Assembly (NCBI RefSeq): GCF_900199635.1
Contig: NZ_LT962687.1
Coordinates: forward strand, 308,863 to 372,862
DNA: 64,000 nt
Direction: 5' to 3'
Origin: Anaerotruncus massiliensis (ex Togo et al. 2026)
GTDB taxonomy: Bacteria; Bacillota; Clostridia; Oscillospirales; Ruminococcaceae
The notes beneath the pieces were generated by a model. It was not told the DNA's origin, did not search any database, and was given only the letters and a program-made list of their open reading frames with translations. Below are positions 43,782 to 52,513 of this stretch, piece after piece; the first letter of the stretch is position 1, and every line of letters starts with the position of its first letter. The translations under genes and the position numbers were made by a program.

Positions 43782-46700
43782 ATCTTACGAGAAAGTAATG
43801 ATTACCGATGCGCTCGTGACGGGCTGTCCCATATCCAAGACCAACAAACTGGATTACTTCATCAGGATTATCAGATAAACCAACAAAAGGATTATCTTTT
43901 AACTGGCCATTCAAAAGATCCTGTGCAATATGTGTTGAGATAATCCAGCTTTCCCAAGTAGAAGTCCCTGCGCCGATAAAGTCGGGGTGCCATTTAGAGT
44001 ATGTTTGATTACCTGCAGAATTTATCCATTCAATTGGTTTGAAGAATGCTTCTGGCTGCGAAGATATATACTTCCCGTAATCATCCTTAATGATACTTCT
44101 TAAATCACCACCATTTTTCAAACGGTTTTTAATTGTCCAAGCTATTGCATATTTTCCCTCGGTAGTAGCATCTTCGTGGAACAGAATTCTTGCGACAAGA
44201 GCTTCGTCATATTTTATAGAATCGTAGTCTCCAACATCATAGGATTCACCAAAGAGATCAGATAGGTCGGATTCCAATTGCCACGGATCTTTTTTGTCAC
44301 TATGAGATTTGAGCCAAACCTGCAACGGTTTTGATGCAGTGCCGTTAGGGTCAAGGTATAATACGGGGTTATTTCGACAATACGAATAGAGATTGAGGCT
44401 GAGCGGATCGACCGCCTTCCTGTCCCCCGGGAGCGAAACTGTCGCGCTGCGCAGGGCGTCCTCGGTGGTGAATCTTCCGATCCGCGGGTCGTAGTTCCGC
44501 GCGCGCAAATAGTAGGTGCCGATCTCGCGGTCGAAGTACTCCCCGCAGTAGCGGAAGGGGTTCGTGTCCAGCGGCTCCGGGTCGATCTCGTTGCCGAAGG
44601 CGTCGTACCGGTAGGTCTTGAGCACGTTCCCGTTCGCGTCCAGCCGGTGCAGAACGTCGCCGTGCGCGTCGAAGAGATAGTACTGCAGCGCGCCGTCCAT
44701 CTCTCGCGCGATCAGCCCGGTCCCGTGGATGTACCGCGTGTTCAGGGCGCCCGTCGCGCCGACCTCGGCCACGATGTTCTGCCCATCCCACAGGTGGATG
44801 TGCGTCGCCGCGGCACTCCCGCTTCCGGTCGTTTTGCGGTACCGCAGGCCGTCCGGACGGTAGGCGAAGCTGGCGGAACCGGATGGACCGGTAATTCCTT
44901 CCAGTTGCCCAAACCCATTATACGTCCGCGTTTCGGCGCCGTCAACCGTCGTTTTTGTGAGCTGGCTGCCGTTTCCGTCGTAGGTGTAGGTCGTGGCCGT
45001 AACGCCCGTCGTGTGGCCCGGGGAGTCGATGAAGTCCTCGCGGTCCTCGCGGATCAAACGGTTGTTGAGATCGTAGGTGTAGGCGATCTCGTACCAGTCG
45101 TCGTAATCCACGTTGTAGGCGAAGAGCGATTCGCGGTTGCCGAAGCGGTCGTAGGCGAAGTCGAGCTCGTAGCCGGTGTCGTCGCGGTAGTCCTCCTCCA
45201 TGTACAGCCGGCCCATGGAGTCGTAGCTGTAGACGTAGAGGGTGCTGTCGTCGTCGACCCGGTTCACGCTGCCGTCCATGTAGTAGCTGTAGGTACGGTA
45301 GGACGGGCTGGTGTTTCCCACGTAGTTGTCGACCATCGTCACGAGGTTGGCGTAGTTGTAGGTGTAGCCCACGTAGATGCCGCTCTGCGGATACATCATC
45401 ATCGTGCGGTTGCCGTTGGCGTCGTAGGAGTATTTGACCACCGTCGAGTTGTTGCTGCCCATCTCCACGAGGCGGTTCAGCCGGTCGTAGATGTAGGTGA
45501 GGCTCATCTCCTGGACGCCGCCGCGCAGCAGGAAGAACTTCACGCGGTTGCCGTTCTCGTCGTAGACGTAGGCCTTCACTGTGCCGTCCGACTCGGTCTG
45601 CTTCACCATCCGGCCCATCGCGTCGTACTCGAAGGAGACGGTCAGCGTGCCGTTGGCGTCCTGCTTCTTCTGCCCGGTGCGGGTGTAGGCGTGGGTGACG
45701 CTCGACGCCGCGCCGTCCGCCGTGACCGTCTCGCTCAGCACGCGGCCCGCGCCGTCGTAGGTGTAAGCGGTGGTATTGCCGTTGCGGTCGGTCTTGGAGG
45801 TGAGCAGGCCGGTGGCGTCGTAGACGTTCGTCTCGGTCTGCCCCATCGGGTCGGTCGTCGTCAGCAGCTTGCCGAAGCGGTCGTAGGTGTAGGAGGTGAC
45901 CGCCGCGCCGTCGGTGCTGTCCCCGAGCATACCGGTATACTGGGCGGTCTTGTTGCCTGCCCCGTCGTAGACGAAGCGGGTGCGGATCTCCCGGTCGGCC
46001 CGGTCGTCGTACTGGATGGTGTCGACGACACGGCCCCTGCCGTCGTAGGTGTAGCGGGTGGTGCGCCACTCGTCGTCGTAGCCCATCTCGTAATCCTCCT
46101 CGCAGCAGAGCTGGTCCTGCCGGGTGAGGTTGCCCGCCGCGTCATAGTAGTAGCGGGTGAAGGTGTGGAAGGACTTGTAGAAGGGGGCCTCCTGCTGGAT
46201 GAGGCGGCCCGCCGCGTCATAGGTGAAGAGGGTGTCGTGGCCGGCGCGGTCGCGGGATTTCACCTTGCGCCCGAGCGCGTCGTAGGTGGTGTAGACGCTG
46301 CGGCCCACCGCGTTGATCTCGCGGGTCTGCCGCCCGGCGTAGTCATATTCCCACATCGTGCTGTAGCCGCGGGGATCGACCGTCTTGACGCGGTTGCCGG
46401 CGCGGTCGTAGGTGTGCTGGGTGACAAGGTCGCCCACCTGCTCGACGGCCGCCTTGCCCATCGGGTCGGTCTGGGTGAACCTTGTGATCTGCGGCGCGCC
46501 CTCCTCGCCCGCGGTGACCACCTGTTCGAGCCGGGTCGCGCCCGGGTAGGCGGGGTTGTAGGTGTGGGTCTCGAGCATGTCGACCCCCTCGCCCGCGGCC
46601 TGCTTGGTCAGGACCTGGTCGAACAGGTCGTAGGTATAGGAGATCGTGGCGCGCGGCGCGCCCACGGCGTCATAGCTGATCTGCCGGGAAAGCCGCTGGA

Positions 46701-49128
46701 GGCTGTCGTAACGGTACTCGACGAGCAATGTCTCGGGGGAGAGGGCGTAGTCCTTTGCGATTTTGCCCAGCGGGGTGTACTCCTGCCGCCGGGAGAAGCC
46801 GTTTTCGTCGGTTGTGACGATCGTGTTGGCGGCGTCGTTGTAGACGGTCGTGCGGAAGGCCGCGTCCGGATGGGTCACCTTGGTGACGCGCCCGACGCCG
46901 TCGTATTCGGTCGCGGTGGTGTTGCCGTTGGGGTCGGTCGTGCTGACGGCGCGGCCGAACCAGTCGTAGGCGGTTTCGGTGCGCAGGACGCCCGCGCCGT
47001 TCGGCGAGGGGACGAGGACGCCGTCGATATCCCTGACGCCGGAAAGCTGCTGGGAGACCGGCTGGTCGGTGTAGCTCCCGTAGGTGTAGGCCGTCTCGAC
47101 GAAATCCGCCGCCGTTTCCAGATCGTCCCCGTGGTAGCGCTTCTCGGAGGTCACGCGGAAGTTCGCGTCATAGGCGTAGTGAATCCTCTCCCGGAGGGTC
47201 TCCGCGCCGTCCCGCTTTTCATAGACCTTCCGCCATTCGGGCACCTTGCCCTTGCCGTCCGCTTCACTGCGCAGGGTGTCGCGCTGGACGACATACCGGC
47301 CCGCGGCGATCAGCGTGGACTGCTCCACCGGAATGCTGAAATTGCCGTCGTAGACGAAGGCCTGCTCCTGGTCGCAGCCGGGACGAGCCGGATAGCGCTC
47401 GATCTTCTTGAGGACGTCGCCCCGCTTGTCGGCCGAATAGGTGTATTCGGTGATCCGCTGCCAGATGTTGAGCTTGTCCTCAAGCCCGGCGTAGTCGTAG
47501 TTGAGATAGGAGTCGAGCTGGGTCTTGAGCAGGCGGTCCTGGTAGCCGTACTCGTGCCGCTCCACCTCCTTTTCCGCGCCGTCCACGCGGTGGAACAGCC
47601 GCTCCGAACGCTTGAAGCCGTCGTCCCGGAACTCGGTGGTCTCCCACACGTCGTAGCCGCCCGAGGCGTTCTTGTGGGTGTGGATGGTCGCGGTGGCCGT
47701 GTAATAGCTGCCCCAGTCCTGGACGCCGTAGAGGAGCTCGCCGTCGTCGTCCTTCTGCTTGTTGCGCGCCTCCTCCGCGGTGTAGCTGAAGGTGCGTTCG
47801 TCGACCGCCGTATCGGACGCGCCGGGCAGGTCGCGGCGGGAGGCGAGCAGCGGAATCTGGTGCTCCCCCTCAAAGGGCGACTCGTAGCGGTCGACGCGGG
47901 AGGTGTAGGCATATTCGGTGCGCGCGCCGGTGGGATGGTCGATGGCGGTCAGCAGCACCGAGGTGATATCCACCGGCAGATCGCCCGTCTCCTCCCGGCT
48001 CATGCGGGTAAAGTGGCTCTGGCGGCTGTAGGTGTAGGAGGTGGTGCGGCCCGCTCTGTCGGTGGCCGTCTTCAGTTCGCCGTTTTCCACTGTGTAGGTC
48101 ATGAGGACCTCGCCGGTGTCCTGCCGCTTGACCGTGAGGGCGGTCCCCGAGAGCTCCAGGAGGATGACGCGGCCGAAGGTGTCGGTGATCTGGTTCATGC
48201 GGCCGGTGGAGTCGTACGCGAAGGAGATCTCGTTGCCGAACCGGTCGGTCATGCGGGCGAGGCGGTTATTCGCGTCGAAGTACGCCTTGCGGCCGTCCTT
48301 ATAGGAGACGGTGTAGGCGTTGTTCGACTTGGAGACCGCATAGTCCTTGAGCGGGTAGTCCTCAAAGCCGTTGTCGTCCTCGTTGATGGGCAGGGAGAGG
48401 CCGTTTTCAAGGTGCACGAAGGTCTTGTAGCGGGTCCGGTAGTCCTGGGTGAGCACCTTCTCGATGGAGGGCAACATGAACCGCCAGCCGTAGCCGAGGC
48501 CGTAGAGCTTGTGAAAATGGTCGTTCGGACGCTTGGAAGTGCGCAGGAAGACGTTGGTTTTCCACGGATCGGGCCAGATGTAGCCGTCGTAGTACTCCTG
48601 GTCGTTGTCGAAGGTTCCGTCGTGGTTTTTGACCTCCACGTCGCTGTACCTCTGCTTCACCTCGCTGTTCAGCGCCGATTTGGAGGTCCAGAAGAGGAAG
48701 CTGTCCTCCTTGCGCACGTACATGGTGGGATTGCGGTCCTGCCACTTGGCGCGGTAGACGACGGTGTTCCAGCGGTCGCCCTCCTCGTCGTCGTAATAGA
48801 GGTTGACGTCCTCGGTGTTCGACTTGGAGGAGTCGTACTGGCGGGAGAGGCGCAGGTCGAAGCCGCCCCTGCCCGGCAGCACGAGATCGTCGTAGGTGAG
48901 CTGGACGGCGCCGCTGTTGAGGATGACGTCCTCGTTGCCGATCTCGACCGAGAAGGGCGCGTCGTTATAGTCCTTGGGGTCGCTCCATGAGGGGGTGATG
49001 GTGTCGTCGGGCGGGTCGGGCTTGACGATCTCCTCGGCGGCGGAACGGGCCGCGCGTGCGGAAAGCCGCCGCAGCTCCTCGGTCCGGTCATAGAGGACCC
49101 AGCCGTTTTCTTCCTTGATTCGTTTCAT
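43780..49128 (-). CDS. Rhs/YD-repeat polymorphic toxin with SleB-like cell-wall hydrolase tip
   Basis: 1782-residue protein. After a charged N-terminus without a signal peptide (KRIKEENGWVLYDRTEELRR) comes a beta-rich N-terminal region, then dozens of YD repeats (YDxxGRLxxxxDRxG type). The Rhs core end follows: YFDREIGTYYLRARNYDPRI, GRFTTEDA, NNPVLYLDPNG. The last 186 residues are a distinct tip: VARILFHEDATTEGKYAIAW and TIKNR match the catalytic-Glu region of SleB/CwlJ-type hydrolases, and it ends IGNHYF. The tip DNA (to about 44390) is AT-rich while the core is very GC-rich, the mark of tip exchange. An ATG eight nt after AAGGAG is used. Genes for a lectin-like protein and a holin lie upstream on the same strand. 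Confidence 0.88.
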   Translation of the reverse strand: MKRIKEENGWVLYDRTEELRRLSARAARSAAEEIVKPDPPDDTITPSWSDPKDYNDAPFSVEIGNEDVILNSGAVQLTYDDLVLPGRGGFDLRLSRQYDSSKSNTEDVNLYYDDEEGDRWNTVVYRAKWQDRNPTMYVRKEDSFLFWTSKSALNSEVKQRYSDVEVKNHDGTFDNDQEYYDGYIWPDPWKTNVFLRTSKRPNDHFHKLYGLGYGWRFMLPSIEKVLTQDYRTRYKTFVHLENGLSLPINEDDNGFEDYPLKDYAVSKSNNAYTVSYKDGRKAYFDANNRLARMTDRFGNEISFAYDSTGRMNQITDTFGRVILLELSGTALTVKRQDTGEVLMTYTVENGELKTATDRAGRTTSYTYSRQSHFTRMSREETGDLPVDITSVLLTAIDHPTGARTEYAYTSRVDRYESPFEGEHQIPLLASRRDLPGASDTAVDERTFSYTAEEARNKQKDDDGELLYGVQDWGSYYTATATIHTHKNASGGYDVWETTEFRDDGFKRSERLFHRVDGAEKEVERHEYGYQDRLLKTQLDSYLNYDYAGLEDKLNIWQRITEYTYSADKRGDVLKKIERYPARPGCDQEQAFVYDGNFSIPVEQSTLIAAGRYVVQRDTLRSEADGKGKVPEWRKVYEKRDGAETLRERIHYAYDANFRVTSEKRYHGDDLETAADFVETAYTYGSYTDQPVSQQLSGVRDIDGVLVPSPNGAGVLRTETAYDWFGRAVSTTDPNGNTTATEYDGVGRVTKVTHPDAAFRTTVYNDAANTIVTTDENGFSRRQEYTPLGKIAKDYALSPETLLVEYRYDSLQRLSRQISYDAVGAPRATISYTYDLFDQVLTKQAAGEGVDMLETHTYNPAYPGATRLEQVVTAGEEGAPQITRFTQTDPMGKAAVEQVGDLVTQHTYDRAGNRVKTVDPRGYSTMWEYDYAGRQTREINAVGRSVYTTYDALGRKVKSRDRAGHDTLFTYDAAGRLIQQEAPFYKSFHTFTRYYYDAAGNLTRQDQLCCEEDYEMGYDDEWRTTRYTYDGRGRVVDTIQYDDRADREIRTRFVYDGAGNKTAQYTGMLGDSTDGAAVTSYTYDRFGKLLTTTDPMGQTETNVYDATGLLTSKTDRNGNTTAYTYDGAGRVLSETVTADGAASSVTHAYTRTGQKKQDANGTLTVSFEYDAMGRMVKQTESDGTVKAYVYDENGNRVKFFLLRGGVQEMSLTYIYDRLNRLVEMGSNNSTVVKYSYDANGNRTMMMYPQSGIYVGYTYNYANLVTMVDNYVGNTSPSYRTYSYYMDGSVNRVDDDSTLYVYSYDSMGRLYMEEDYRDDTGYELDFAYDRFGNRESLFAYNVDYDDWYEIAYTYDLNNRLIREDREDFIDSPGHTTGVTATTYTYDGNGSQLTKTTVDGAETRTYNGFGQLEGITGPSGSASFAYRPDGLRYRKTTGSGSAAATHIHLWDGQNIVAEVGATGALNTRYIHGTGLIAREMDGALQYYLFDAHGDVLHRLDANGNVLKTYRYDAFGNEIDPEPLDTNPFRYCGEYFDREIGTYYLRARNYDPRIGRFTTEDALRSATVSLPGDRKAVDPLSLNLYSYCRNNPVLYLDPNGTASKPLQVWLKSHSDKKDPWQLESDLSDLFGESYDVGDYDSIKYDEALVARILFHEDATTEGKYAIAWTIKNRLKNGGDLRSIIKDDYGKYISSQPEAFFKPIEWINSAGNQTYSKWHPDFIGAGTSTWESWIISTHIAQDLLNGQLKDNPFVGLSDNPDEVIQFVGLGYGTARHERIGNHYFLVR

Positions 49129-49182
49129 AGGGGACACTCCTTTTCATGTCATGTCAAGTGGACGTTTTTCCTTCCCACGGCC

Positions 49183-50505
49183 TCACGCGGGGCTGTTTGA
49201 AAATTTGTCGATGTTGGCGAGCATCCGGGCGTGGCAGGCGCTGCACCAGAAGCTCCTCTGCGCGCCGTTTTTGACGGCGTTGTAGATCGTCTGGGTGTTG
49301 CTGTTCGGGTCGGCGATGCAGCTGGAATCGTGGGCGGTGCTCTGCGCCCCGAAGATGTCGGAAATGCCGCGCAGCGTCAGGGCGACGAGCTGCTCAAAGG
49401 TGACGTTGAGCGGGAGATTCATGGCAATATACGGTTTCAGCGGCACGCTCACAAAATAATACTGCTCGCCCAGACCGAAATTGGAGTGCCTGCCGGAGGC
49501 GTTGGTGCACTTGCGGTGGCCGTCCCAAAGAAGGTGGAAGCCGTTGTCGTAGCGGCCGCGGGCCTGGTACCAGTAGAGCTGCTTGGGCCAGTTGTTGTGG
49601 TGCAGCGCGTCCTCCTCGCCGCTGTAGGTGTTGGTGCAGGGACCGCCGTGCTCGCAGAGGTAAAGCATGCCCGCGCAGTCGTCCGCGAGGGAGGGGATCA
49701 TTTCGCTGACCGACGGAGCCGGCCGCAGGCCATACTCCCCATAGAGGATGGAAAAGGCCTCGTTCGCGATGCTGTTGAGCCGTTCCTGGATCGCCAGGCC
49801 GGAATAACCGGAATGATACATGAAATACCCCTGGTCGAATTCCATGTAGGGGGCGATGAAGGGCTCGAGAACCCACTCGCCGTTGAGGGCGGCGTTGTCG
49901 GTGTAGGCGTACTGCGCCACGTTCGCTCCCACCGCCGAGGCGTTGGCGGGATCGACGCAGAGCGCGCGGGTGCCGCCGCTCGCCCGGGAATAAAGGACGT
50001 AGCAGCCGCGTGCGTTTTTGGAGAGGGCCCAAAGCTGGGCGGTCTCGGGCGTATCCTTCCCGAGGGAGAGACCGACGTTGGCGCCCTCGGCGGCGCCGGA
50101 GAGGACTGCGAGCCGCCTGCCGGGGGAGTGGCGCGGGGCGAGCTGCCAGCCGCCGCTCTCCTGCGTGAGGTACCAGACCTGGTTCGGCGTCCCCGCGAAG
50201 GCGCGCTGGGTGCAGTTGGAGTCCGTTTCAGCGCCGTCCGCCGTGAGGTAGAGGCCGCTGCCGGCGTTGCGCAGGCAGTAGTTCACCTGCGTGCGCGCGT
50301 CGGGCGGGGCCGCGGCGGCGCGCGGGATCGCCGTGGAGGCCGGGCGAGCGGCGGGAGCCGGGCCGGCCAGAGGACTGAGTGCGGCGCGCCCGCTTTTCGC
50401 GGAGGGCTCGAGCAGGATTTGCGCGCCGGGAATCTCGCCGAGGATCAGCCCCTGCGCGGAGGGGATGAACCCGGCCGTTTGACGGTGTTCGTGCGAGTTA
50501 CACAT
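49183..50505 (-). CDS. Ricin-type beta-trefoil protein with unassigned C-terminal domain
   Basis: 440-residue protein. An Ala/Pro-rich N-terminal region (about 1-75) has no classical signal peptide. Residues about 75-215 form a ricin-B-like beta-trefoil: YCLRNAGSGLYLTADGAETD, GTPNQVWYLTQESGGWQLAP and ENALNGEW-type repeats with recurring QxW-like motifs. The C-terminal 220 residues (YFMYHSGYSGLAIQERLNSI, CAGMLYLCEHGGPCTN, WDGHRKCTNASGRHSNFG, WCSACHARML) are rich in Cys, His, Trp and Tyr and might bind metal; I do not recognise the family. The gene starts at an ATG eight nt after AAGGAG and sits 54 bp before the Rhs gene, so they are likely co-transcribed. It may bind glycans on target cells or assist toxin delivery (inference). 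Confidence 0.72.
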   Translation of the reverse strand: MCNSHEHRQTAGFIPSAQGLILGEIPGAQILLEPSAKSGRAALSPLAGPAPAARPASTAIPRAAAAPPDARTQVNYCLRNAGSGLYLTADGAETDSNCTQRAFAGTPNQVWYLTQESGGWQLAPRHSPGRRLAVLSGAAEGANVGLSLGKDTPETAQLWALSKNARGCYVLYSRASGGTRALCVDPANASAVGANVAQYAYTDNAALNGEWVLEPFIAPYMEFDQGYFMYHSGYSGLAIQERLNSIANEAFSILYGEYGLRPAPSVSEMIPSLADDCAGMLYLCEHGGPCTNTYSGEEDALHHNNWPKQLYWYQARGRYDNGFHLLWDGHRKCTNASGRHSNFGLGEQYYFVSVPLKPYIAMNLPLNVTFEQLVALTLRGISDIFGAQSTAHDSSCIADPNSNTQTIYNAVKNGAQRSFWCSACHARMLANIDKFSNSPA

Positions 50506-50625
50506 AGTGCATTCTCCTTTTCTTTTATTTGCCGAGGGCCGTGAGGAGCCGTCCGTTTCCCGACAGGCTGTGATGAAACGCGGCTCCGGACCCTAAACAA
50601 GCTATTGATGGATTCCGCCGGCGGA

Positions 50626-50862
50626 TCATTCGGGACTTTTTTCATCGACGGCGCAGAGATGGTCCTGAAGCAGCTGCTTGACGTCCGTGATATCCTTCGC
50701 GGTTTCTGTGAGGCTGAGGATCATCTGCTGATAGTTTTGCTCGCGTTGGTCCTGGCGCTCATCCCGTTTTTCCTGGCTCTTGAGGATATAAAAGATCAGC
50801 GCGACGCTGAGCAGCGCCCAAACGCCGTCCACGCTGAACATTTTCAGAAATTCCATGTCCAT
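50626..50862 (-). CDS. BhlA/UviB family holin-like peptide
   Basis: 78-residue protein, MDMEFLKMFSVDGVWALLSV followed by ALIFYILKSQEKRDERQDQR. It has one N-terminal membrane helix then a basic, charged coiled tail, the pattern of the BhlA/UviB bacteriocin-release family. GGAGGTG precedes the ATG at good spacing. It is transcribed in the same direction as the ricin-like and Rhs genes that follow. UviB-type and TcdE-type holins release bacteriocins or large clostridial toxins lacking signal peptides, which suggests a release route for the two downstream proteins (inference). Confidence 0.8.
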   Translation of the reverse strand: MDMEFLKMFSVDGVWALLSVALIFYILKSQEKRDERQDQREQNYQQMILSLTETAKDITDVKQLLQDHLCAVDEKSPE

Positions 50863-51235
50863 TGCATTCACCTCCCAACGTGCAGCGGTTGCCGGCAGGG
50901 ACGTGCGCGTCCTGCCGTCCGGGCCTTGGACCCGGCCTGTGGTTGATAAGAAGTAAAACCGTGTCCAAAAATTGGCCTGCAAATAAAAAAATACCGGGAT
51001 CGCGCCCTCGACCCCGCGCGATGCAAAAGCCGGTGGGATGGTTTCCGATTTGTAACGTAGCGGACCAGGTACTGGCTTGCATCCTGACCGGCGTGCAGTT
51101 CACCCAAGGATGCGGTTTTAATCCGTTCGCCGGCAAGTCCCCAAGCGGCAGGTTCCGGGAGCGCTTTTTCGGGAGAAACTGCCTCGGAATGGGAACTCAA
51201 GCCGGACTGTGACAGCCGAAGCAAATACAAAAAAG

Positions 51236-51266
51236 CGGACTGGGCATTTGCCCAGTCCGTTTTTTT
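51236..51266. terminator. Bidirectional intrinsic terminator
   Basis: CGGACTGGGC and GCCCAGTCCG enclose ATTT; seven T on the plus strand and a run of A on the other side allow termination in both directions. Confidence 0.82.
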
Positions 51267-51344
51267 GGCGGAGGTGTTTTGTCCGGAGTTTTCTTTGCAG
51301 GCGAAGTCGCGCGCCGCCGGTATTTTTTCGTGATACACCGCAGA

Positions 51345-51443
51345 TCGCAGGTCGTCCGGGAACCCGGCGGCCTGACCGCGGTATGCGGGCATTTCGTCAA
51401 GCAGGACGCCGTTGAGACGGCGGATCAGTTCGATACGGTCCAT
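51345..51443 (-). pseudogene. Possible N-terminal fragment of a macrodomain (ADP-ribosyl hydrolase-like) gene
   Basis: An ATG preceded by GGGAGG starts MDRIELIRRLNGVLLDEMPA followed by YRGQAAGFPDDLRS. This resembles, from memory, the N-terminal helical extension of bacterial protein-ADP-ribose hydrolases. The similarity stops after about 33 residues, and a terminator lies about 80 bp further on. Hence it is likely a remnant or a very short gene. Confidence 0.3.
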
Positions 51444-51742
51444 AGTGCCTCCCGGGCCGCGCAAAAATCGGCCGCCCCGGACGGCGCCGGGGCGCTGTGG
51501 CGGAGCGCGGCTGTTGATCTTATTGTAGCCTCCTTCCGCCGGACCGGCAAGTACGCACAATCCGGTGCCATAGTTTCCCGCGGGAACCGGATCCCCGCCG
51601 GGCCGGACCCGCGCGCGGCGGTGCATTGACAATTAACGGCCGATCTCCTATAATAAAGACAATTTACGACAACAGCTGCGGGGAACCCCCGGCCGGGCGC
51701 GAAGCCGGGACGGGCGGAGCCAGCGGGTTATGGGAGAGTAAC

Positions 51743-52297
51743 GTGGAAGATCTGGATATCGGCAGTGTACTGCAAAACTGTAGAAGCGCAAGGAATATCA
51801 GCCTGCGGCAGCTGGCGGAAATGACGGGCATGACCGCCTCGATGTTAAGCCAGATTGAACGGAACCTGGTGAACCCGTCGATCAACACGCTCAAGCTCAT
51901 TTCCATGGCGCTGGACGTTCCGATGTACAAGTTTTTCCTCAGCGAGGAGGAGGACCGGGACCTGGTGGTCCGCCGGGACGCGCGGATCACGCTCGGCAGG
52001 CCGGAGACGGAGGACATCGTCTATGAGCTGCTGACCGCCAACGTCAGCGGGGACATCGAGTTCTGCATGATGCACGTGCCGGGGAAGAACGATTCCCACA
52101 ACGTCGAGACGATGCACCACGGCGAGGAGGTCGCCTATGTGGTCAAGGGGCGGATCACCGTCTACGTCAACGACGTCCCCTACGAGCTGGAGGAGGGCGA
52201 CAGCGTCCTGATCCCGCCCGAGAGCCTCCACCGCTGGAAGAACGACGGGGACGAGGAGTGCGACGTCCTGTTCGCGATCACGCCGCCCAGCTTTTGA
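51743..52297 (+). CDS. XRE-cupin transcriptional regulator
   Basis: 184-residue regulator. N-terminal helix-turn-helix: IGSVLQNCRSARNISLRQLA, EMTGMTASMLSQIERNLVNP. The C-terminal cupin (about 105-180) includes NVETMHHGEEVAYVVKGRIT, VYVNDVPYELEEGDSVLIPP and SLHRWKND, the conserved G-x-E / P-x-x-x-H pattern of ligand-binding cupins. A GTG start after GGGAGAG was chosen as the HTH begins there; upstream frame is probably noncoding. It lies next to the peptidase-permease-dehydratase genes and most likely regulates them in response to an amino-acid-type ligand (inference). Confidence 0.85.
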   Translation: MEDLDIGSVLQNCRSARNISLRQLAEMTGMTASMLSQIERNLVNPSINTLKLISMALDVPMYKFFLSEEEDRDLVVRRDARITLGRPETEDIVYELLTANVSGDIEFCMMHVPGKNDSHNVETMHHGEEVAYVVKGRITVYVNDVPYELEEGDSVLIPPESLHRWKNDGDEECDVLFAITPPSF

Positions 52298-52389
52298 CGG
52301 CGGCGGGCGGCGGAAACCGGCCGATATGGTCAGATTGTACAATTTTTTGGCTGTGAACAAATCTATTTGACGATTTTTAATTGAACAGG

Positions 52390-52446
52390 TTGACATTTTT
52401 AAAACGGGTGTTAAACTGTACTTAACAAACAGCGTTGTTGTTAAGT
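52390..52446 (+). promoter_or_regulatory. Candidate promoter with palindromic operator for the peptidase/permease/dsdA operon
   Basis: TTGACA (52390-52395), 16 nt, TAAACT (52412-52417) is followed immediately by the inverted repeat ACTTAACAA (52420-52428), 9 nt, TTGTTAAGT (52438-52446). The palindrome covers the expected start site, a repressor position. The XRE-cupin protein encoded just upstream is the obvious candidate ligand. Confidence 0.62.
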
Positions 52447-52513
52447 GCTTTTTAATGCCCTTTTGTTATTTTCGCAAAAAATGACCGGGAAAAATGGAAT
52501 GGAGGAACCTGCA

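Larger units (their letters stand above)
50863..51742 (-). other. Region without a complete gene upstream of the holin
   Basis: About 880 bp, GC-rich. It holds a terminator-like hairpin (51236-51266) and a probable gene fragment (51345-51443). It also has a stretch (about 50960-51200) open in one minus-strand frame but lacking any ribosome binding site. That stretch may be a repeated or structured non-coding sequence. The promoter of the holin-lectin-Rhs operon should lie in its left part. Confidence 0.45.

Noticed and set aside
43746..43943. Small plus-strand ORF opposite the Rhs 3' end
   Set aside because: It starts inside the terminator palindrome and has no ribosome binding site.
44647..48990. 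Very long plus-strand open frame opposite the Rhs gene
   Set aside because: It is a mirror of the GC-rich repetitive Rhs coding strand (Val/Gly/Arg-rich, no motif, no ribosome binding site).
50983..51632. Long minus-strand frame upstream of the holin as one real gene
   Set aside because: It runs through a strong intrinsic terminator and lacks coherent protein features apart from the short fragment at 51345-51443.
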